Shown here: one piece after another, positions 55,007-64,000 of the stretch
How positions within the stretch are numbered: position 1 is the first letter of the stretch
How the letters are laid out: the number at the start of each line of letters is the position of its first letter
Assembly: GCF_003345355.1 (NCBI RefSeq)
Contig: NZ_QQNB01000002.1
Span: 248,001 to 312,000, forward strand
Reading direction: 5' to 3'
Length of the DNA: 64,000 bases
Source: Sphingomonas aracearum
Lineage (GTDB): Bacteria; Pseudomonadota; Alphaproteobacteria; Sphingomonadales; Sphingomonadaceae
Notes under the pieces: model-generated
Databases searched by the model: none
What the model was told of the DNA's origin: nothing
The model's input: only the letters and a program-made list of their open reading frames with translations
Translations under genes and position numbers: made by a program

Positions 55007-56431
55007 TTGAGCGCAACATCTGATCTCGCGACGCGCAGCTCCGGCGCCGTCGTCACCCGTTTCGCCCCGTCGCCCACGGGTTACCTGCACATCGGCGGCG
55101 CGCGCACGGCGTTGTTCAACTGGCTCTACGCCCGCCATCACGGCGGCACGTTCCTGCTGCGCATCGAGGACACCGATCGCGTCCGCTCCACCCAAGGCGC
55201 GATAGACGCGATCGTGGATGGCATGACCTGGCTCGGCCTCGATTGGGACGGCGACGCCGTGTTCCAGTTCTCGCGCGCGGATCGCCACGCCGAGGTCGCG
55301 CACCAGATGGTGGCAGGCGGCACCGCCTATCGCTGCTGGATGACCCAGGAAGAGATCGCCGCGCAACGTGCCGAGGCCGAAGCCGCCAAGCGCCCCTTGC
55401 GCATCCGCTCGCCGTGGCGCGACCGTGATGCGAGCGAAGGCCCGGCCGACCAGCCCTTTGTCGTTCGCCTGAAGGCGCCGCGCGAGGGCGCGACCACGAT
55501 CGACGACCAGGTGCAGGGTTCGGTGACGGTGCAGAATGCCGAGCTGGACGACCTGATCCTGCTGCGGTCGGACGGCACGCCGACCTACATGCTGGCGGTC
55601 GTCGTGGACGACCACGACATGGGCGTCACCCATGTGATCCGCGGCGACGACCATCTGAACAACGCCTTCCGCCAGCTGCCGATCTATCGCGCGATGGGCT
55701 GGGCCGAGCCGACCTACGCCCATATCCCGCTTATCCACGGTGCGGACGGCGCGAAGCTGTCGAAGCGGCACGGCGCGCTGGGCGTGGACGCCTATCGCGA
55801 CGAGCTGGGCATCCTGCCCGAAGCGCTCGACAATTACCTGCTGCGGCTCGGCTGGGGGCACGGCGATGCGGAGATCATCACCCGCGCGCAGGCCACGGAG
55901 TGGTTCGATCTCGCGGGCGTGGGCAAGAGCCCGGCGCGCTTCGACCTGAAGAAGCTGGAGAACCTGAACGGCCATTACATCCGCGAGGCGGATGACGCGC
56001 GGCTCGCCGCGCTGGTTGCCGCCCGCCGGCCGGAAGGTGACGATGCGTTGCCGCTTCTGACGCAGGCGATGCCCGTTCTGAAGGTCCGCGCGGCCAATCT
56101 GAACGAACTGGCCGAGAACGCCGCCTTTCTCTTCGCGAAACGTCCGCTTGAGCCCGATCAAGCCGCTTCGGCCCTGCTCGCCGGAGACGCACCGGCGCTG
56201 CTCGCGCGGGTGCACGCGGCGCTTGACGCGGGGGCCAACTGGGATACGGAGACGCTCGACGCTGCGGTGCGGCAGGTGGCCGAGGACGCGGGTGTGAAGC
56301 TGGGGCAAGTGGCCCAGCCGCTTCGCGCCGCGCTTACCGGCCGCAAGACCTCGCCGGGCATCTTCGACGTGCTCGTGCTGCTCGGGCGCGCCGAAAGCCT
56401 CGGCCGGATCGCCGACCGGATGGCCAAATAA
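55007..56431 (+). CDS. gltX: Glutamyl-tRNA synthetase
   Basis: 474 residues, class I aminoacyl-tRNA synthetase charging tRNA-Glu (possibly also tRNA-Gln in organisms without GlnRS). HIGH-type motif [18 protein letters not shown] starts near residue 21; the KMSKS-type motif is KLSKRHG (about residue 251). The C-terminal anticodon-binding helical domain is complete. No ATG exists near the expected N-terminus; the TTG at 55007 with a GGGAG site eight bases upstream gives a short leader of normal length. Followed 22 bases later by gltA, an order familiar from sphingomonads. Confidence 0.95.
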   Translation: MSATSDLATRSSGAVVTRFAPSPTGYLHIGGARTALFNWLYARHHGGTFLLRIEDTDRVRSTQGAIDAIVDGMTWLGLDWDGDAVFQFSRADRHAEVAHQMVAGGTAYRCWMTQEEIAAQRAEAEAAKRPLRIRSPWRDRDASEGPADQPFVVRLKAPREGATTIDDQVQGSVTVQNAELDDLILLRSDGTPTYMLAVVVDDHDMGVTHVIRGDDHLNNAFRQLPIYRAMGWAEPTYAHIPLIHGADGAKLSKRHGALGVDAYRDELGILPEALDNYLLRLGWGHGDAEIITRAQATEWFDLAGVGKSPARFDLKKLENLNGHYIREADDARLAALVAARRPEGDDALPLLTQAMPVLKVRAANLNELAENAAFLFAKRPLEPDQAASALLAGDAPALLARVHAALDAGANWDTETLDAAVRQVAEDAGVKLGQVAQPLRAALTGRKTSPGIFDVLVLLGRAESLGRIADRMAK

Positions 56432-56453
56432 CCGATTGCCAAGAGGAACAGCC

Positions 56454-57728
56454 ATGAGCGAGAACACCACCCCGATGGCGGGCCACGACTACAAGGTGCT
56501 GTCCGGCTCCGTCGGCCCCGACGTGGTCGACATCCGCAAGTTCTACGCCGACACCGGCATGTTCACCTACGATCCCGGCTTCACCTCGACGGCGAGCTGC
56601 GAATCGGCGCTGACCTATATCGATGGCGACGAAGGCGTGCTGCTGCACCGCGGCTACCCGATCGGGCAGCTGGCCGAGCAGTCGAGCTTCATGGAGGTCG
56701 CCTATCTCCTCCTGAACGGCGAGCTGCCGAACCAGGGCGAGCTGGACGGCTTCACCAGCACCATCACCCGCCACACCATGCTGCACGAACAGCTGGCGAC
56801 CTTCTATCGCGGCTTCCGTCGCGACGCGCACCCGATGGCGGTGATGTGCGGCGTGGTGGGCGCGCTGTCGGCCTTTTACCATGATTCCACCGACATCACC
56901 GATCCGCAGCAGCGCATGATCGCGTCGCACCGGCTGATCGCCAAGATGCCGACGATCGCGGCGATGGCGTACAAGTACAGCGTCGGCCAGCCGTTCCTCT
57001 ACCCGGACAACAAGCTGAGCTACACCGGCAACTTCCTGCGCATGACGTTCGGCGTGCCGGCCGAGGAATATGAGGTCAACCCGATCGTCGAGCGCGCGAT
57101 GGACCGGATCTTCATCCTTCACGCCGATCACGAGCAGAACGCCTCCACCTCCACCGTGCGCCTTGCCGGCTCGTCGGGGGCGAACCCCTTCGCCTGCATC
57201 GCGGCGGGCATCGCCTGCCTGTGGGGCCCGGCGCATGGCGGCGCCAACGAAGCGGCGCTGAACATGCTGCGCGAGATCGGCACGCCCGACCGCATCCCGG
57301 AATATATCGCCCGCGCCAAGGACAAGAACGATCCGTTCCGCCTGATGGGTTTCGGCCACCGCGTGTACAAGAACTACGATCCGCGCGCGACCGTGATGCA
57401 GAAGACGGTGCGCGAGGTGTTCGACAGCCTGAAGGTTTCCGATCCCGTATTCGAGACGGCGCTGCGCCTCGAAGAGATCGCGCTCAACGATCCGTATTTC
57501 GTCGAGAAGAAGCTGTTCCCGAACGTGGATTTCTATTCGGGCATCATCCTGTCGGCGATCGGTTTCCCGACCACCATGTTCACCGCGCTGTTCGCGCTGG
57601 CCCGCACCGTGGGCTGGATCGCGCAGTGGAACGAGATGATCACCGATCCGGCGCAGAAGATCGGCCGTCCGCGCCAGCTCTATACCGGCCCGACGCAGCG
57701 CGACTACGTTCCGGTCGGCGAGCGCTGA
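56454..57728 (+). CDS. gltA: Citrate synthase (type II)
   Basis: 424 residues. Condenses oxaloacetate and acetyl-CoA as first step of the TCA cycle. Visible family features are [25 protein letters not shown], active-site His in [13 protein letters not shown] (about residue 264), the second His in [13 protein letters not shown] (about 303), and the catalytic Asp in the VDFYSGI block (about 360). ATG 56454 follows AAGAGGAACA. Probably cotranscribed with gltX and the small membrane gene after it. Confidence 0.97.
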   Translation: MSENTTPMAGHDYKVLSGSVGPDVVDIRKFYADTGMFTYDPGFTSTASCESALTYIDGDEGVLLHRGYPIGQLAEQSSFMEVAYLLLNGELPNQGELDGFTSTITRHTMLHEQLATFYRGFRRDAHPMAVMCGVVGALSAFYHDSTDITDPQQRMIASHRLIAKMPTIAAMAYKYSVGQPFLYPDNKLSYTGNFLRMTFGVPAEEYEVNPIVERAMDRIFILHADHEQNASTSTVRLAGSSGANPFACIAAGIACLWGPAHGGANEAALNMLREIGTPDRIPEYIARAKDKNDPFRLMGFGHRVYKNYDPRATVMQKTVREVFDSLKVSDPVFETALRLEEIALNDPYFVEKKLFPNVDFYSGIILSAIGFPTTMFTALFALARTVGWIAQWNEMITDPAQKIGRPRQLYTGPTQRDYVPVGER

Positions 57729-57732
57729 GCCG

Positions 57733-57927
57733 ATGCGCCCTGCCCTGACGATCCTGGCCGCCCTCGCCATCGCGATGGGGCTGCTGTGGATCGGCCAGGG
57801 GCTTGGTTTCGTCCATTGGCCGCAATCCAGCTTCATGCTGGATCAGCGGCCATGGGCGTGGCGCGGCGCTGTCCTCCTCGTGGTCGGCGTGCTGCTGCTG
57901 ATTCGCGCACGCCGGCGGCGGGGATGA
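57733..57927 (+). CDS. Small two-helix membrane protein
   Basis: 64 residues. Two hydrophobic segments (about residues 5-22 and 44-57) with the motif GLGFVHWPQSSFMLDQRPWAW between them and a basic C-terminus. It begins four bases after the gltA stop and overlaps the next ATG (ATGA), so it is part of this operon. I recognise the pattern as a small uncharacterised proteobacterial membrane protein; function unknown. Confidence 0.72.
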   Translation: MRPALTILAALAIAMGLLWIGQGLGFVHWPQSSFMLDQRPWAWRGAVLLVVGVLLLIRARRRRG

Positions 57928-58940
57928 GCGCGCTGGACGGCATCGCGCGCTTCCCGCTGCTGGAGGGCACGACGCCGGTCCAGCGCCTCTCCCGGCTGGA
58001 GGCCCGTGCCGGAGACCTGCTGGGCGGCGCCCGGCTCTATGCCAAACGCGACGATCTGATGGGCCTGGGCGGCGGCGGCAACAAGCTGCGCAAGCTGGAA
58101 TACCTCCTCGCCGACGCGCAGGCGCGCGGGTGCGACACCTTTATCACCACCGGCGGCCTGCAGTCGAACCATGCCCGCCAGAGCGCCGCCGCCGCTGCCC
58201 GGGCGGGGCTGGCCTGCGAACTGATGCTCGCGGATGTCGTGCCGCGTCATGACGCTGCCTATCGCGGCAACGGCAATCTCCTGCTCGACGACCTGTTCGG
58301 TGCGACCGTGCACCGCCTGCCGGTGGGCGCCGATCCGCTCGCCGCAGCACAGGCGCGCGCGCAGGAACTCGCCGCGGAGGGCCGCCGCCCCTATGTCGTG
58401 GGCAACGGCGGGTCGTCGCCGCTCGGGTGCCTCGGCTATGCCCGATGCGCGGCGGAGATCCTGCAACAGGAGGAGGAAGCGGGCCTCCGCTTCGAGGCGA
58501 TCGTCGTCGCCAATGGCAGCTCGGGCACCCATGCCGGGCTCGCCGCCGGCCTGGCAGCCGCGGGAGACGATCCTGCGCGCGTGCTGTCCTTCACCGTTCT
58601 GGCGCCGCTCGACGAGGCGCTCGCGGAAACCCGGCGCCTCGCGGCCGCCGCGCTCCAGCTGCTGGCACCGGATCGCTGCCTGGGGGCGGACGATATCCGC
58701 GTCGACGGGTCGCAACGGGGCGAGGCTTACGGCGCGCCGACCGCCGCCATGGTCGATGCGCTGCGCCTTCTCGCGCGAACCGAAGGCCTGCTGCTCGATC
58801 CGGTGTATAGCGGAAAGGCGTTCGCCGGCCTGCTGGACCGGGCGAAATCGGGCGGGTGGCGCGACAAGGCCGTGCTGTTCGTGATGACCGGCGGCACGCC
58901 CGGCCTGTTCGCCTATCCGGACGCGCTTTCCGGCAACTGA
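57924..58940 (+). CDS. PLP-dependent D-cysteine desulfhydrase/ACC deaminase family enzyme
   Basis: 338 residues. The PLP-binding lysine is in GGGGNKLRKLEYL (about residue 51, motif GNKxRK), followed by TTGGLQSNHARQSAAAAARAG (about 73), the family's substrate-binding block. The glycine-rich phosphate loop is NGSSGTHAGLAAG (about 195). The C-terminus has MTGGTPGLFAYPD. Such enzymes remove ammonia or sulfide from D-cysteine, ACC or related amino acids; the exact substrate is not clear. It starts at ATG 57924 overlapping the previous stop. Confidence 0.9.
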   Translation: MSALDGIARFPLLEGTTPVQRLSRLEARAGDLLGGARLYAKRDDLMGLGGGGNKLRKLEYLLADAQARGCDTFITTGGLQSNHARQSAAAAARAGLACELMLADVVPRHDAAYRGNGNLLLDDLFGATVHRLPVGADPLAAAQARAQELAAEGRRPYVVGNGGSSPLGCLGYARCAAEILQQEEEAGLRFEAIVVANGSSGTHAGLAAGLAAAGDDPARVLSFTVLAPLDEALAETRRLAAAALQLLAPDRCLGADDIRVDGSQRGEAYGAPTAAMVDALRLLARTEGLLLDPVYSGKAFAGLLDRAKSGGWRDKAVLFVMTGGTPGLFAYPDALSGN

Positions 58941-58944
58941 CCGG

Positions 58945-60297
58945 TCAGCTCGCCAGCGGCAGGGTCAGCACGAACCGCGCACCCTGGCCGGGAGCCGAAT
59001 CGACCGAAAGGTCGCCGCCCATGGCGCGCGCGAGCCGGCGGGCGATGTACAGGCCCAGCCCCGATCCCCCCGCCTCCTGCGGATCGACCCGCTCGAACTT
59101 GCCGAAGATGCGCGCCTGATCTTCCATCGCGATCCCCTTGCCCTGGTCGGCCACGGTCACGGCAGCCATCTCGCCCAGTTGCTCGAGACGGATCCAGACC
59201 ATCGCGCCGCGCGGCGAATAGCGCAGCGCATTGCTCAGGAGGTTGACCAGGATCTGCAGCACACGCCCGAACTCGCCCTGCGCCCGGAGCTCCTCGTCCG
59301 GCTTGGGCGCATCGATCCGCACGCCCCCCTCGCCGGCGCGCACGGCGAGCAGGCCGGCGGCACGGCGCGCCAGATCGGCCAGGTCGATCACTTCCGGGAC
59401 GATGGTGAAATCCGGCCGCTCGACCGCTTCCAGGTCCGCAAGATCGCCCACCAGCCCAAGCAGGTGCCGCCCGGCCTGCGCGATGTCCGCGGCATAGCCG
59501 ACATAATCGGGCGCGAGCGGCCCGTCGGCCTGCGCGTTGATGCTGTCGGCGTTGGCGATGATGCGATCGAGCGATCCCCGCAACGCCCGGTCGAGGCGCC
59601 CGGTGAAACCGCCGGAAAGCGTCTCGGCGGCCGGCCGTACCGGCTCCTCCGTTGCGTCCCGCGCGCCGCCGATATAGCCGGCGAACTGCCCGTGACGATC
59701 CAGGCGCGGAGCCGCGCTGAGGCGCAGCGGTCGCCCGCCATCCCGAAGGCGTGCCGGCTGGTCGCCAAAGGCGCTGCGCAGCGCGATGCCGTTCAGGATC
59801 GGCAGCGCCCCGTCATCCCCCGCATCCAGGGTGAACAATCGCGTCAACGGCGCGCCGAGCAGCGCGGCGGCGTCCAGTCCATACCTCGCCAAGTCCGCCG
59901 CAGGAAGGAACGTGAGGCGCAACGCGGCATCGGTTTCCCACATCCATTCCGCGTCCGCTGCCACGAACTCGCGCGCGGACTCGTCCGTTGGAATCCAGGC
60001 GGCGCGCTCCTCCACCCCGGTGATCGCCAGCGCCACGCCGCCGTCCCGCGGTTCGGCGCGGGCCCACAGCACCAGGTCACCGCGCTGGTCGGCGACGACG
60101 ATCTGACGCGAGATCAGGATACGCAGCCGGGCCGCCAGCCGCACGAGGCGCGCCAGCGGGGCGGAGCCGAGCGGCTCGCCGATCGCTCCCCCGGCGCGCG
60201 CGTTCCACTCCAGGAAGCGCGCGTCGGCGGACAACAGCCGGCCCTCGCCATCGAGAACGGCATGCAACACGGTGGAGGCGGGCTCGAACGCGCTCAT
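58945..60297 (-). CDS. PAS-containing histidine kinase-like protein lacking the usual H-box histidine
   Basis: 450 residues, no membrane segment. One or two PAS-like domains (about residues 1-115 and 115-230) precede a dimerisation helix pair (about 240-310). Where HisKA proteins read SHELRTPLNAII, this one reads DRALRGSLDRII, so the phospho-accepting His is replaced by Arg. The ATPase domain (about 330-450) seems intact: N-box NLLSNALRYS, G1 DQGKGIA and G2 GSGLGLYIARRLA. It may be a pseudokinase or sensor that acts by binding. The ATG overlaps the stop of the DUF2336 gene (ATGA), and it converges on the PLP enzyme gene with four bases between stops. Confidence 0.83.
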   Translation of the reverse strand: MSAFEPASTVLHAVLDGEGRLLSADARFLEWNARAGGAIGEPLGSAPLARLVRLAARLRILISRQIVVADQRGDLVLWARAEPRDGGVALAITGVEERAAWIPTDESAREFVAADAEWMWETDAALRLTFLPAADLARYGLDAAALLGAPLTRLFTLDAGDDGALPILNGIALRSAFGDQPARLRDGGRPLRLSAAPRLDRHGQFAGYIGGARDATEEPVRPAAETLSGGFTGRLDRALRGSLDRIIANADSINAQADGPLAPDYVGYAADIAQAGRHLLGLVGDLADLEAVERPDFTIVPEVIDLADLARRAAGLLAVRAGEGGVRIDAPKPDEELRAQGEFGRVLQILVNLLSNALRYSPRGAMVWIRLEQLGEMAAVTVADQGKGIAMEDQARIFGKFERVDPQEAGGSGLGLYIARRLARAMGGDLSVDSAPGQGARFVLTLPLAS

Positions 60298-61355
60298 GCC
60301 GTAGGACGCCGGGCAAGCGCGAGCATGGCGCCGCGAAAATCCGGATGCAACCGCAGACCCGCCACCGCCTCTCGGGCGATGTCGGCGGGCGTGGCCGCGA
60401 TCACGTCGATCCGATCGGCAAAGGCATCGAGATCGCGCCTCGGGTCGCCCTCGGCGAGCGCGAGGCCGATGCGGGCGATCGCCTCCCGCCCGATCTCCAG
60501 CGCGCGCAGCACAAGCCACAGCCGATCGCCTTCCGGATCGAGCGCCAGGGCACGGGCCTCCGCATAATCCACGCCCAGGGCATGGGCCAGCAATGCCACG
60601 AACAGCGCCAGCCGCCGGTCGTCCAGCGCCTGGGGCAGCAGATCGGCAAGCTGCGCCGCATCCGCGTCGATCGCCGCGGCCAGCCGCAAGCCGATCGCTT
60701 CGGCCCGGTCCGCCTCGTCATGCGCGGAAAGGCTGCGGGTGGCGGCCTCCGCCAGCGCGCGGTCGAGTGGCGCATCCGGCCGCTCCACCCGCTCGCGCAG
60801 CGCCGCCGCGGTCCACCATACCAGGCGGTGGTGCAGCTCCGCCGGCAATTCCGTTGTGCCGCTGCCGAAGCGCCGGCGCCCCTCCGCCTCCACCAGCGCG
60901 GTTGCCGCGCGCGCGATCACCGCGTCGGAATGCGCCGCCAGCCTTGCCAGCAGGCCCGCAGCATCTCCCTCCGGCGTGCCGCCCGGCAGCGCATCCGAGA
61001 GCAGATCCTGACGCACGCGCGCCTCGATCTCCCGCATCAACTCGACGTCGCGCAGCAGGCCGGCATGGGCCAGCCGATCCAGCACCGGCCGCTCCGCCGC
61101 CAGCAGCGCCGTGGCCGCTTCCGGCGCGCCGCGCCCGGCGAGCAATCGTGCGGCATGTTGGGCGATGCCCTGTTCCACGGCGCCGACGACGCGGGCCATG
61201 GCCGCGCCGATCGCCGCCCTGGTGCGATCGTCCAGCCGGTTGACATCGGGAAGGAAGAAGTCGTCGATCGCCGTCGCCAGACGCGACGCGGCGCGCGCAT
61301 CGGCGCGCGCGGCGCGCGTCAAAAGCGCTTGCGGGTCACGGGGATCGATCGACAT
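60294..61355 (-). CDS. DUF2336 domain protein
   Basis: 353 residues, almost entirely alpha-helical and rich in Ala, Arg and Leu, with no membrane segments. Pattern (for example RLLAGRGAPEAATALLAAERPVLDRLA and AHSDAVIARAATALVEA) fits alphaproteobacterial DUF2336 proteins, which resemble HEAT-type repeats and often sit near signalling genes. ATG 61355 chosen; upstream open frame is unsupported. Coupled to the kinase-like gene downstream, suggesting they act together. Confidence 0.8.
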   Translation of the reverse strand: MSIDPRDPQALLTRAARADARAASRLATAIDDFFLPDVNRLDDRTRAAIGAAMARVVGAVEQGIAQHAARLLAGRGAPEAATALLAAERPVLDRLAHAGLLRDVELMREIEARVRQDLLSDALPGGTPEGDAAGLLARLAAHSDAVIARAATALVEAEGRRRFGSGTTELPAELHHRLVWWTAAALRERVERPDAPLDRALAEAATRSLSAHDEADRAEAIGLRLAAAIDADAAQLADLLPQALDDRRLALFVALLAHALGVDYAEARALALDPEGDRLWLVLRALEIGREAIARIGLALAEGDPRRDLDAFADRIDVIAATPADIAREAVAGLRLHPDFRGAMLALARRPTA

Positions 61356-61389
61356 GCCCCGACTTACGCCTTTCGTCGTTAAAAGCGAC

Positions 61390-62571
61390 CTAAGGCTTTT
61401 CCCGCACTGTCTCGATAGCGGCCACCAGCGTCGCCACCGCATAAAGCGCCGCCAGCGTCAGTGCCGCGACCGGCCATCCTGCGGCCAGCGGAGCCAGCAT
61501 GACGATGGGATAGGCCGCCGGCGCGCCCCACCAGCGTCGCCGCCCCCGCTCGCTCGATGCGCGCTCGGCCAGGCCAGCGGCGGCGATCACGCCGAGAGCG
61601 AGCACGAGCCCGACCGCACTGTCCGTCTCCAGCCAGGACCAGCGCCCGACCAGCAGCGCGCCCAGCGCAACGGTGCCCAGCACCGCCGCCGCCTGCGCCC
61701 GTGCGATCGACGCCTCGTCGCGCAGCCACGCCAGCGCAATGCCCGTATAGAAGCCGGCGATGCCCAGCACGGCCAGCAGCGTGCCGACCGCGAGCCAGCC
61801 GAGCCACTGGCCGCCGAGCCCTGCAACCGCCAGCAGTGCGCCGCCCCCTGCCACCGCGATGGTCGGCAGGGCGCGGCTGGTCAGAAGCGGCACCAGGCGG
61901 CGCACCACCGGCGCGATGACCCAGCGCTCCACCCAGCGCTGTCGATTCGCAACGCGGGCGGCGAGCACGGCGTTGCCGCGCTCCGCCAGCGCCCGGGCAC
62001 TGCGCTCGATGCCATGGCCGCCGGCGCCGGCGCGCGCGGGAAGGCGCACCTGCTCCGCGCCCGCCTGCGCCGCGACCCGCAACAGCGTGGATTGAAAGTC
62101 GTAGTCGCGGGGGAGCGACGCCACGTCGGCCAGCCGCTTGGGGGAAACCCGCGCCAGCCCTGCCCAGCCGGTCGCCACGCCGACACGCTCCAGCCCCGGC
62201 ATCTGATCGCTGTCCGGCGTGACGAGCAGGGCATCCCGCCCTTCCCCGGCCAGGATGTCGAGCGTGTCGGCGGTTGTCACCAGCCCGTCGGCGAGCACCA
62301 GCACGCGCGCGAGCGGATGGAGCTTTTCCAGCGCCTCAGCGGCGGAGCGGACCGCGTCCACGGCAGGAGCGCGCCGCGCGATGCGGTTGATCGCGCCCAG
62401 CAATTCGGGGGTCAGCCGCGCGACGACGACGATGATCTGCGCCGCGCCCGCCGACACCAGCAGCCGTGCCTGGTACTCGATCAGCGTCACCCCCCCGAAC
62501 GGCAGGGTCGCGGCCAGCGCCCCCGGTCGGTCCTCGGCGTCGCCGGTGGCGAAGATCAGTCCTGCGAGCAT
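61390..62571 (-). CDS. Nucleotidyltransferase-like domain fused to a multi-helix membrane domain
   Basis: 393 residues. The N-terminal ~200 residues resemble a sugar-nucleotidyltransferase (GT-A/MobA-like) fold: AATLPFGGVTLIEYQARLLVSAGAAQIIVVVARL, with ALEKLHPLARVLVLADGLVT further on; however, the usual GxGTRM/DxD metal sites are not obvious. The C-terminal half has about seven hydrophobic segments (residues 235-385). The arrangement recalls fused nucleotidyltransferase/CDP-alcohol phosphotransferase proteins, but the DGxxAR motif of that family is absent. Start is the ATG at 62571. Function unknown. Confidence 0.6.
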   Translation of the reverse strand: MLAGLIFATGDAEDRPGALAATLPFGGVTLIEYQARLLVSAGAAQIIVVVARLTPELLGAINRIARRAPAVDAVRSAAEALEKLHPLARVLVLADGLVTTADTLDILAGEGRDALLVTPDSDQMPGLERVGVATGWAGLARVSPKRLADVASLPRDYDFQSTLLRVAAQAGAEQVRLPARAGAGGHGIERSARALAERGNAVLAARVANRQRWVERWVIAPVVRRLVPLLTSRALPTIAVAGGGALLAVAGLGGQWLGWLAVGTLLAVLGIAGFYTGIALAWLRDEASIARAQAAAVLGTVALGALLVGRWSWLETDSAVGLVLALGVIAAAGLAERASSERGRRRWWGAPAAYPIVMLAPLAAGWPVAALTLAALYAVATLVAAIETVREKP

Positions 62572-62614
62572 GATCCTTTGCCTGTTGCCCAGGCGAAGGG
62601 AAAGGTAAACCCGG

Positions 62615-62908
62615 TTACAGCCTTGAAACGGCTCGATGCAGGCGACGCATCATCGCGGGCTCGCGCGGCGGCGCGGCCATGGCTTCGTCCGCCAGTGCCA
62701 TCAGCCGCACCGCGCCGAAACTCGCGGCCAGGCCCTTCAGCCGCGCCGCGCCGGTGTGCCAGGCATCGGCATCGCTCGCGCCGTCGAGCACGGCCAGCGT
62801 GCGCTTGGCGCTGTCCAGAAAGGCCTCGCGCAGTTCGGCGATGAGGCCGGGTTCGTCGCCAACGGCGGCTGCGAGCGTCGCGTCGATCTGTCCGGGATCA
62901 TAAGCCAT
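62615..62908 (-). CDS. Hpt-domain-like protein with altered phosphotransfer motif
   Basis: 97 residues, four-helix bundle. The motif region reads WHTGAARLKGLAASFGAVRLMALA. Hpt domains normally have AHxLKGxAxxxGA, so the phospho-accepting His is replaced by Ala in the register set by LKG, while a His sits one helical turn earlier (WHT). Located 43 bases upstream of the nucleotidyltransferase-like gene on the same strand and near the kinase-like protein. Start ATG 62908. Confidence 0.75.
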   Translation of the reverse strand: MAYDPGQIDATLAAAVGDEPGLIAELREAFLDSAKRTLAVLDGASDADAWHTGAARLKGLAASFGAVRLMALADEAMAAPPREPAMMRRLHRAVSRL

Positions 62909-62988
62909 GGTCGCATGCTAGCGCGCACAGCTTAACGAAGGGTTCGCTATTCGCTTTGTGCGCGGGCGTTTCGTGGTAAACAGCGGGC

Positions 62989-64000
62989 ATGAACGGGGGT
63001 TCACGCATCATCGGCATCCGGCAAGGCGCCGACCCGCAGCCGCTTCTGCTCGATACGCCAGCGGAGCCTGAGGTCATGTTCGACGAGGTGGAGGAGCCCG
63101 CGGCGCTCGGTCGCGGACTGGTGGTGCCGGTGCTCGCCGGACTGGCGTCGGCCGCCTGGATCGGCGGCATGGTCTGGCTTTCGGCATCGCGGCTCCCGGC
63201 GCTCGATCCGGTTTCGCTTACCGTCTTCATCGCGGCCTTGTGCGTGCCGCCGGCGCTGCTCGGCATCCTCCTGCTGCTGGCGCTGCGCACGTCGCGCGCG
63301 GAGGCCTATCGCTTCGGCCGGACCGCCGCCGCGATGCGCGGCGAAGCGGCCAGCCTGGAGCGTGCCGTTGCCGAGTTGAGCAGGCGCATCGACGACAACC
63401 GCCACAAGCTGGCGGACCAGACCACCGCGCTGATGGCAATGGGCGACGGCGCGGTCACCCGCCTGCAGTCGATCGGCAGCGGCATGGCAGAACAGCTCAA
63501 CATCGCCGAGATCCACGCGCGGCGCATGGCCGATGCCGGAGACAGCGCGAAAACGACGCTCGACCTGGTCAGCACCCTCCTGCCCAAGGCGCAGGACGAG
63601 ACGGCGGCGATCACCCGCCAGATGGACGAGATCGCCACCAGCGCCACCGAGGCCGCAACCGCGCTCCACGCGCAGCTTGCCGCCCTCGCCGAGCGCGGAC
63701 GCGATGCGGACACGGTCGCGGTGGGCGCCGCGCAGAAGCTCGCCGCCCACATCACCCGGATGGAGGCGACCAGCGAAACCGCCGGCAACCGGCTGGAACA
63801 GGTCACGGGCACCATGTCCGAGGCGGTGGACCGGCTTCTCGGCCGCACGGCGGACGCCATCGACGAGGCACGCAAGGGCATCGCCGCGCAGGGCGATGCG
63901 ATGCTGGCGATGCTCGGCACCAACCAGGCTGCGCTCGATCAGACCGCCCGCACCTCGGCCGACGCGCTGGCCGAGCGGATCGCCGCCATCGAGGAGGTGA
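62989..64000 (+). CDS. Membrane protein with long coiled coil, cut by window end
   Basis: 337 residues visible; the frame is open at the right edge. A short acidic N-terminus is followed by two membrane segments (about residues 45-67 and 77-101), then a long helical region rich in Ala, Glu, Gln and Arg heptads (for example AAMRGEAASLERAVAELSRRI) that looks like a coiled coil and superficially like a methyl-accepting signalling domain. No MCP hairpin motif is visible. It may organise the membrane or envelope, but no family is recognised. ATG 62989 is divergent from the Hpt-like gene, 80 bases away. Confidence 0.65.
   Translation, partial: MNGGSRIIGIRQGADPQPLLLDTPAEPEVMFDEVEEPAALGRGLVVPVLAGLASAAWIGGMVWLSASRLPALDPVSLTVFIAALCVPPALLGILLLLALRTSRAEAYRFGRTAAAMRGEAASLERAVAELSRRIDDNRHKLADQTTALMAMGDGAVTRLQSIGSGMAEQLNIAEIHARRMADAGDSAKTTLDLVSTLLPKAQDETAAITRQMDEIATSATEAATALHAQLAALAERGRDADTVAVGAAQKLAAHITRMEATSETAGNRLEQVTGTMSEAVDRLLGRTADAIDEARKGIAAQGDAMLAMLGTNQAALDQTARTSADALAERIAAIEEV

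Noticed and set aside
1..64000. tRNA, rRNA, CRISPR arrays, insertion sequences
   Set aside because: No cloverleaf-like tRNA signatures, rRNA motifs, transposase-like proteins or regular repeat-spacer arrays were seen on either strand by eye.

Overview
The window looks like a chromosomal segment of a Sphingomonas-type alphaproteobacterium. It is uniformly GC-rich, and the core gene content and order (comEC / gltX / gltA, tamB-tamA, DUF2336) resemble what is usual in sphingomonads. This is recognition from protein sequence only; no search was run.

Layout. (1) Positions 1-13016 carry housekeeping genes: a truncated flavin monooxygenase, tamB-tamA, a secreted protein, a prepilin peptidase, a thiolase, a GNAT acetyltransferase, an SH3-domain protein, a D-2-hydroxyacid dehydrogenase and a glycine-zipper lipoprotein. 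(2) Positions 13556-52378 are an exopolysaccharide (EPS) locus of about 39 kb inserted between core blocks. It has two polysaccharide pyruvyltransferase-family genes, three GT4 and one GT2 glycosyltransferases, a Wza-like export lipoprotein, a Wzc-like tyrosine autokinase, an outer-membrane beta-barrel protein, a Wzy-like polymerase, two flippases, two acyltransferases (one broken by an amber codon) and two paralogous secreted clan GH-A glycosidases. No priming sugar-phosphate transferase is present, so part of the pathway must lie elsewhere. (3) Inside the EPS locus, 31043-44719 is a type I secretion block: ABC transporter, HlyD adaptor and TolC, followed by three likely substrates (a VCBS/vWA adhesin, a serralysin-like M10 protease with RTX repeats, and a small RTX-like protein), a membrane-anchored partner of the protease and a divergent 2-oxoglutarate oxygenase. 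(4) Positions 52445-64000 return to core genes: an NTF2-like protein, comEC, gltX, gltA, a PLP enzyme, then a signalling group (histidine kinase, DUF2336, nucleotidyltransferase-like membrane protein, Hpt) and an incomplete coiled-coil membrane protein.

The most unusual element is a two-gene module at 17189-20031 inside the EPS locus. A small protein of the gene-transfer-agent/phage 'spike base' family overlaps the start of an 858-residue protein with two carbohydrate-binding-like modules around an SGNH hydrolase. Known gene-transfer-agent head spikes bind the capsule of the recipient cell, so a spike-like module within a polysaccharide locus deserves a close look. Other points of note: a histidine kinase and an Hpt protein that both seem to have lost their phospho-accepting histidine; a single in-frame amber codon splitting an acyltransferase; an AT-richer acyltransferase that may have been acquired; and a candidate small RNA upstream of tamA.
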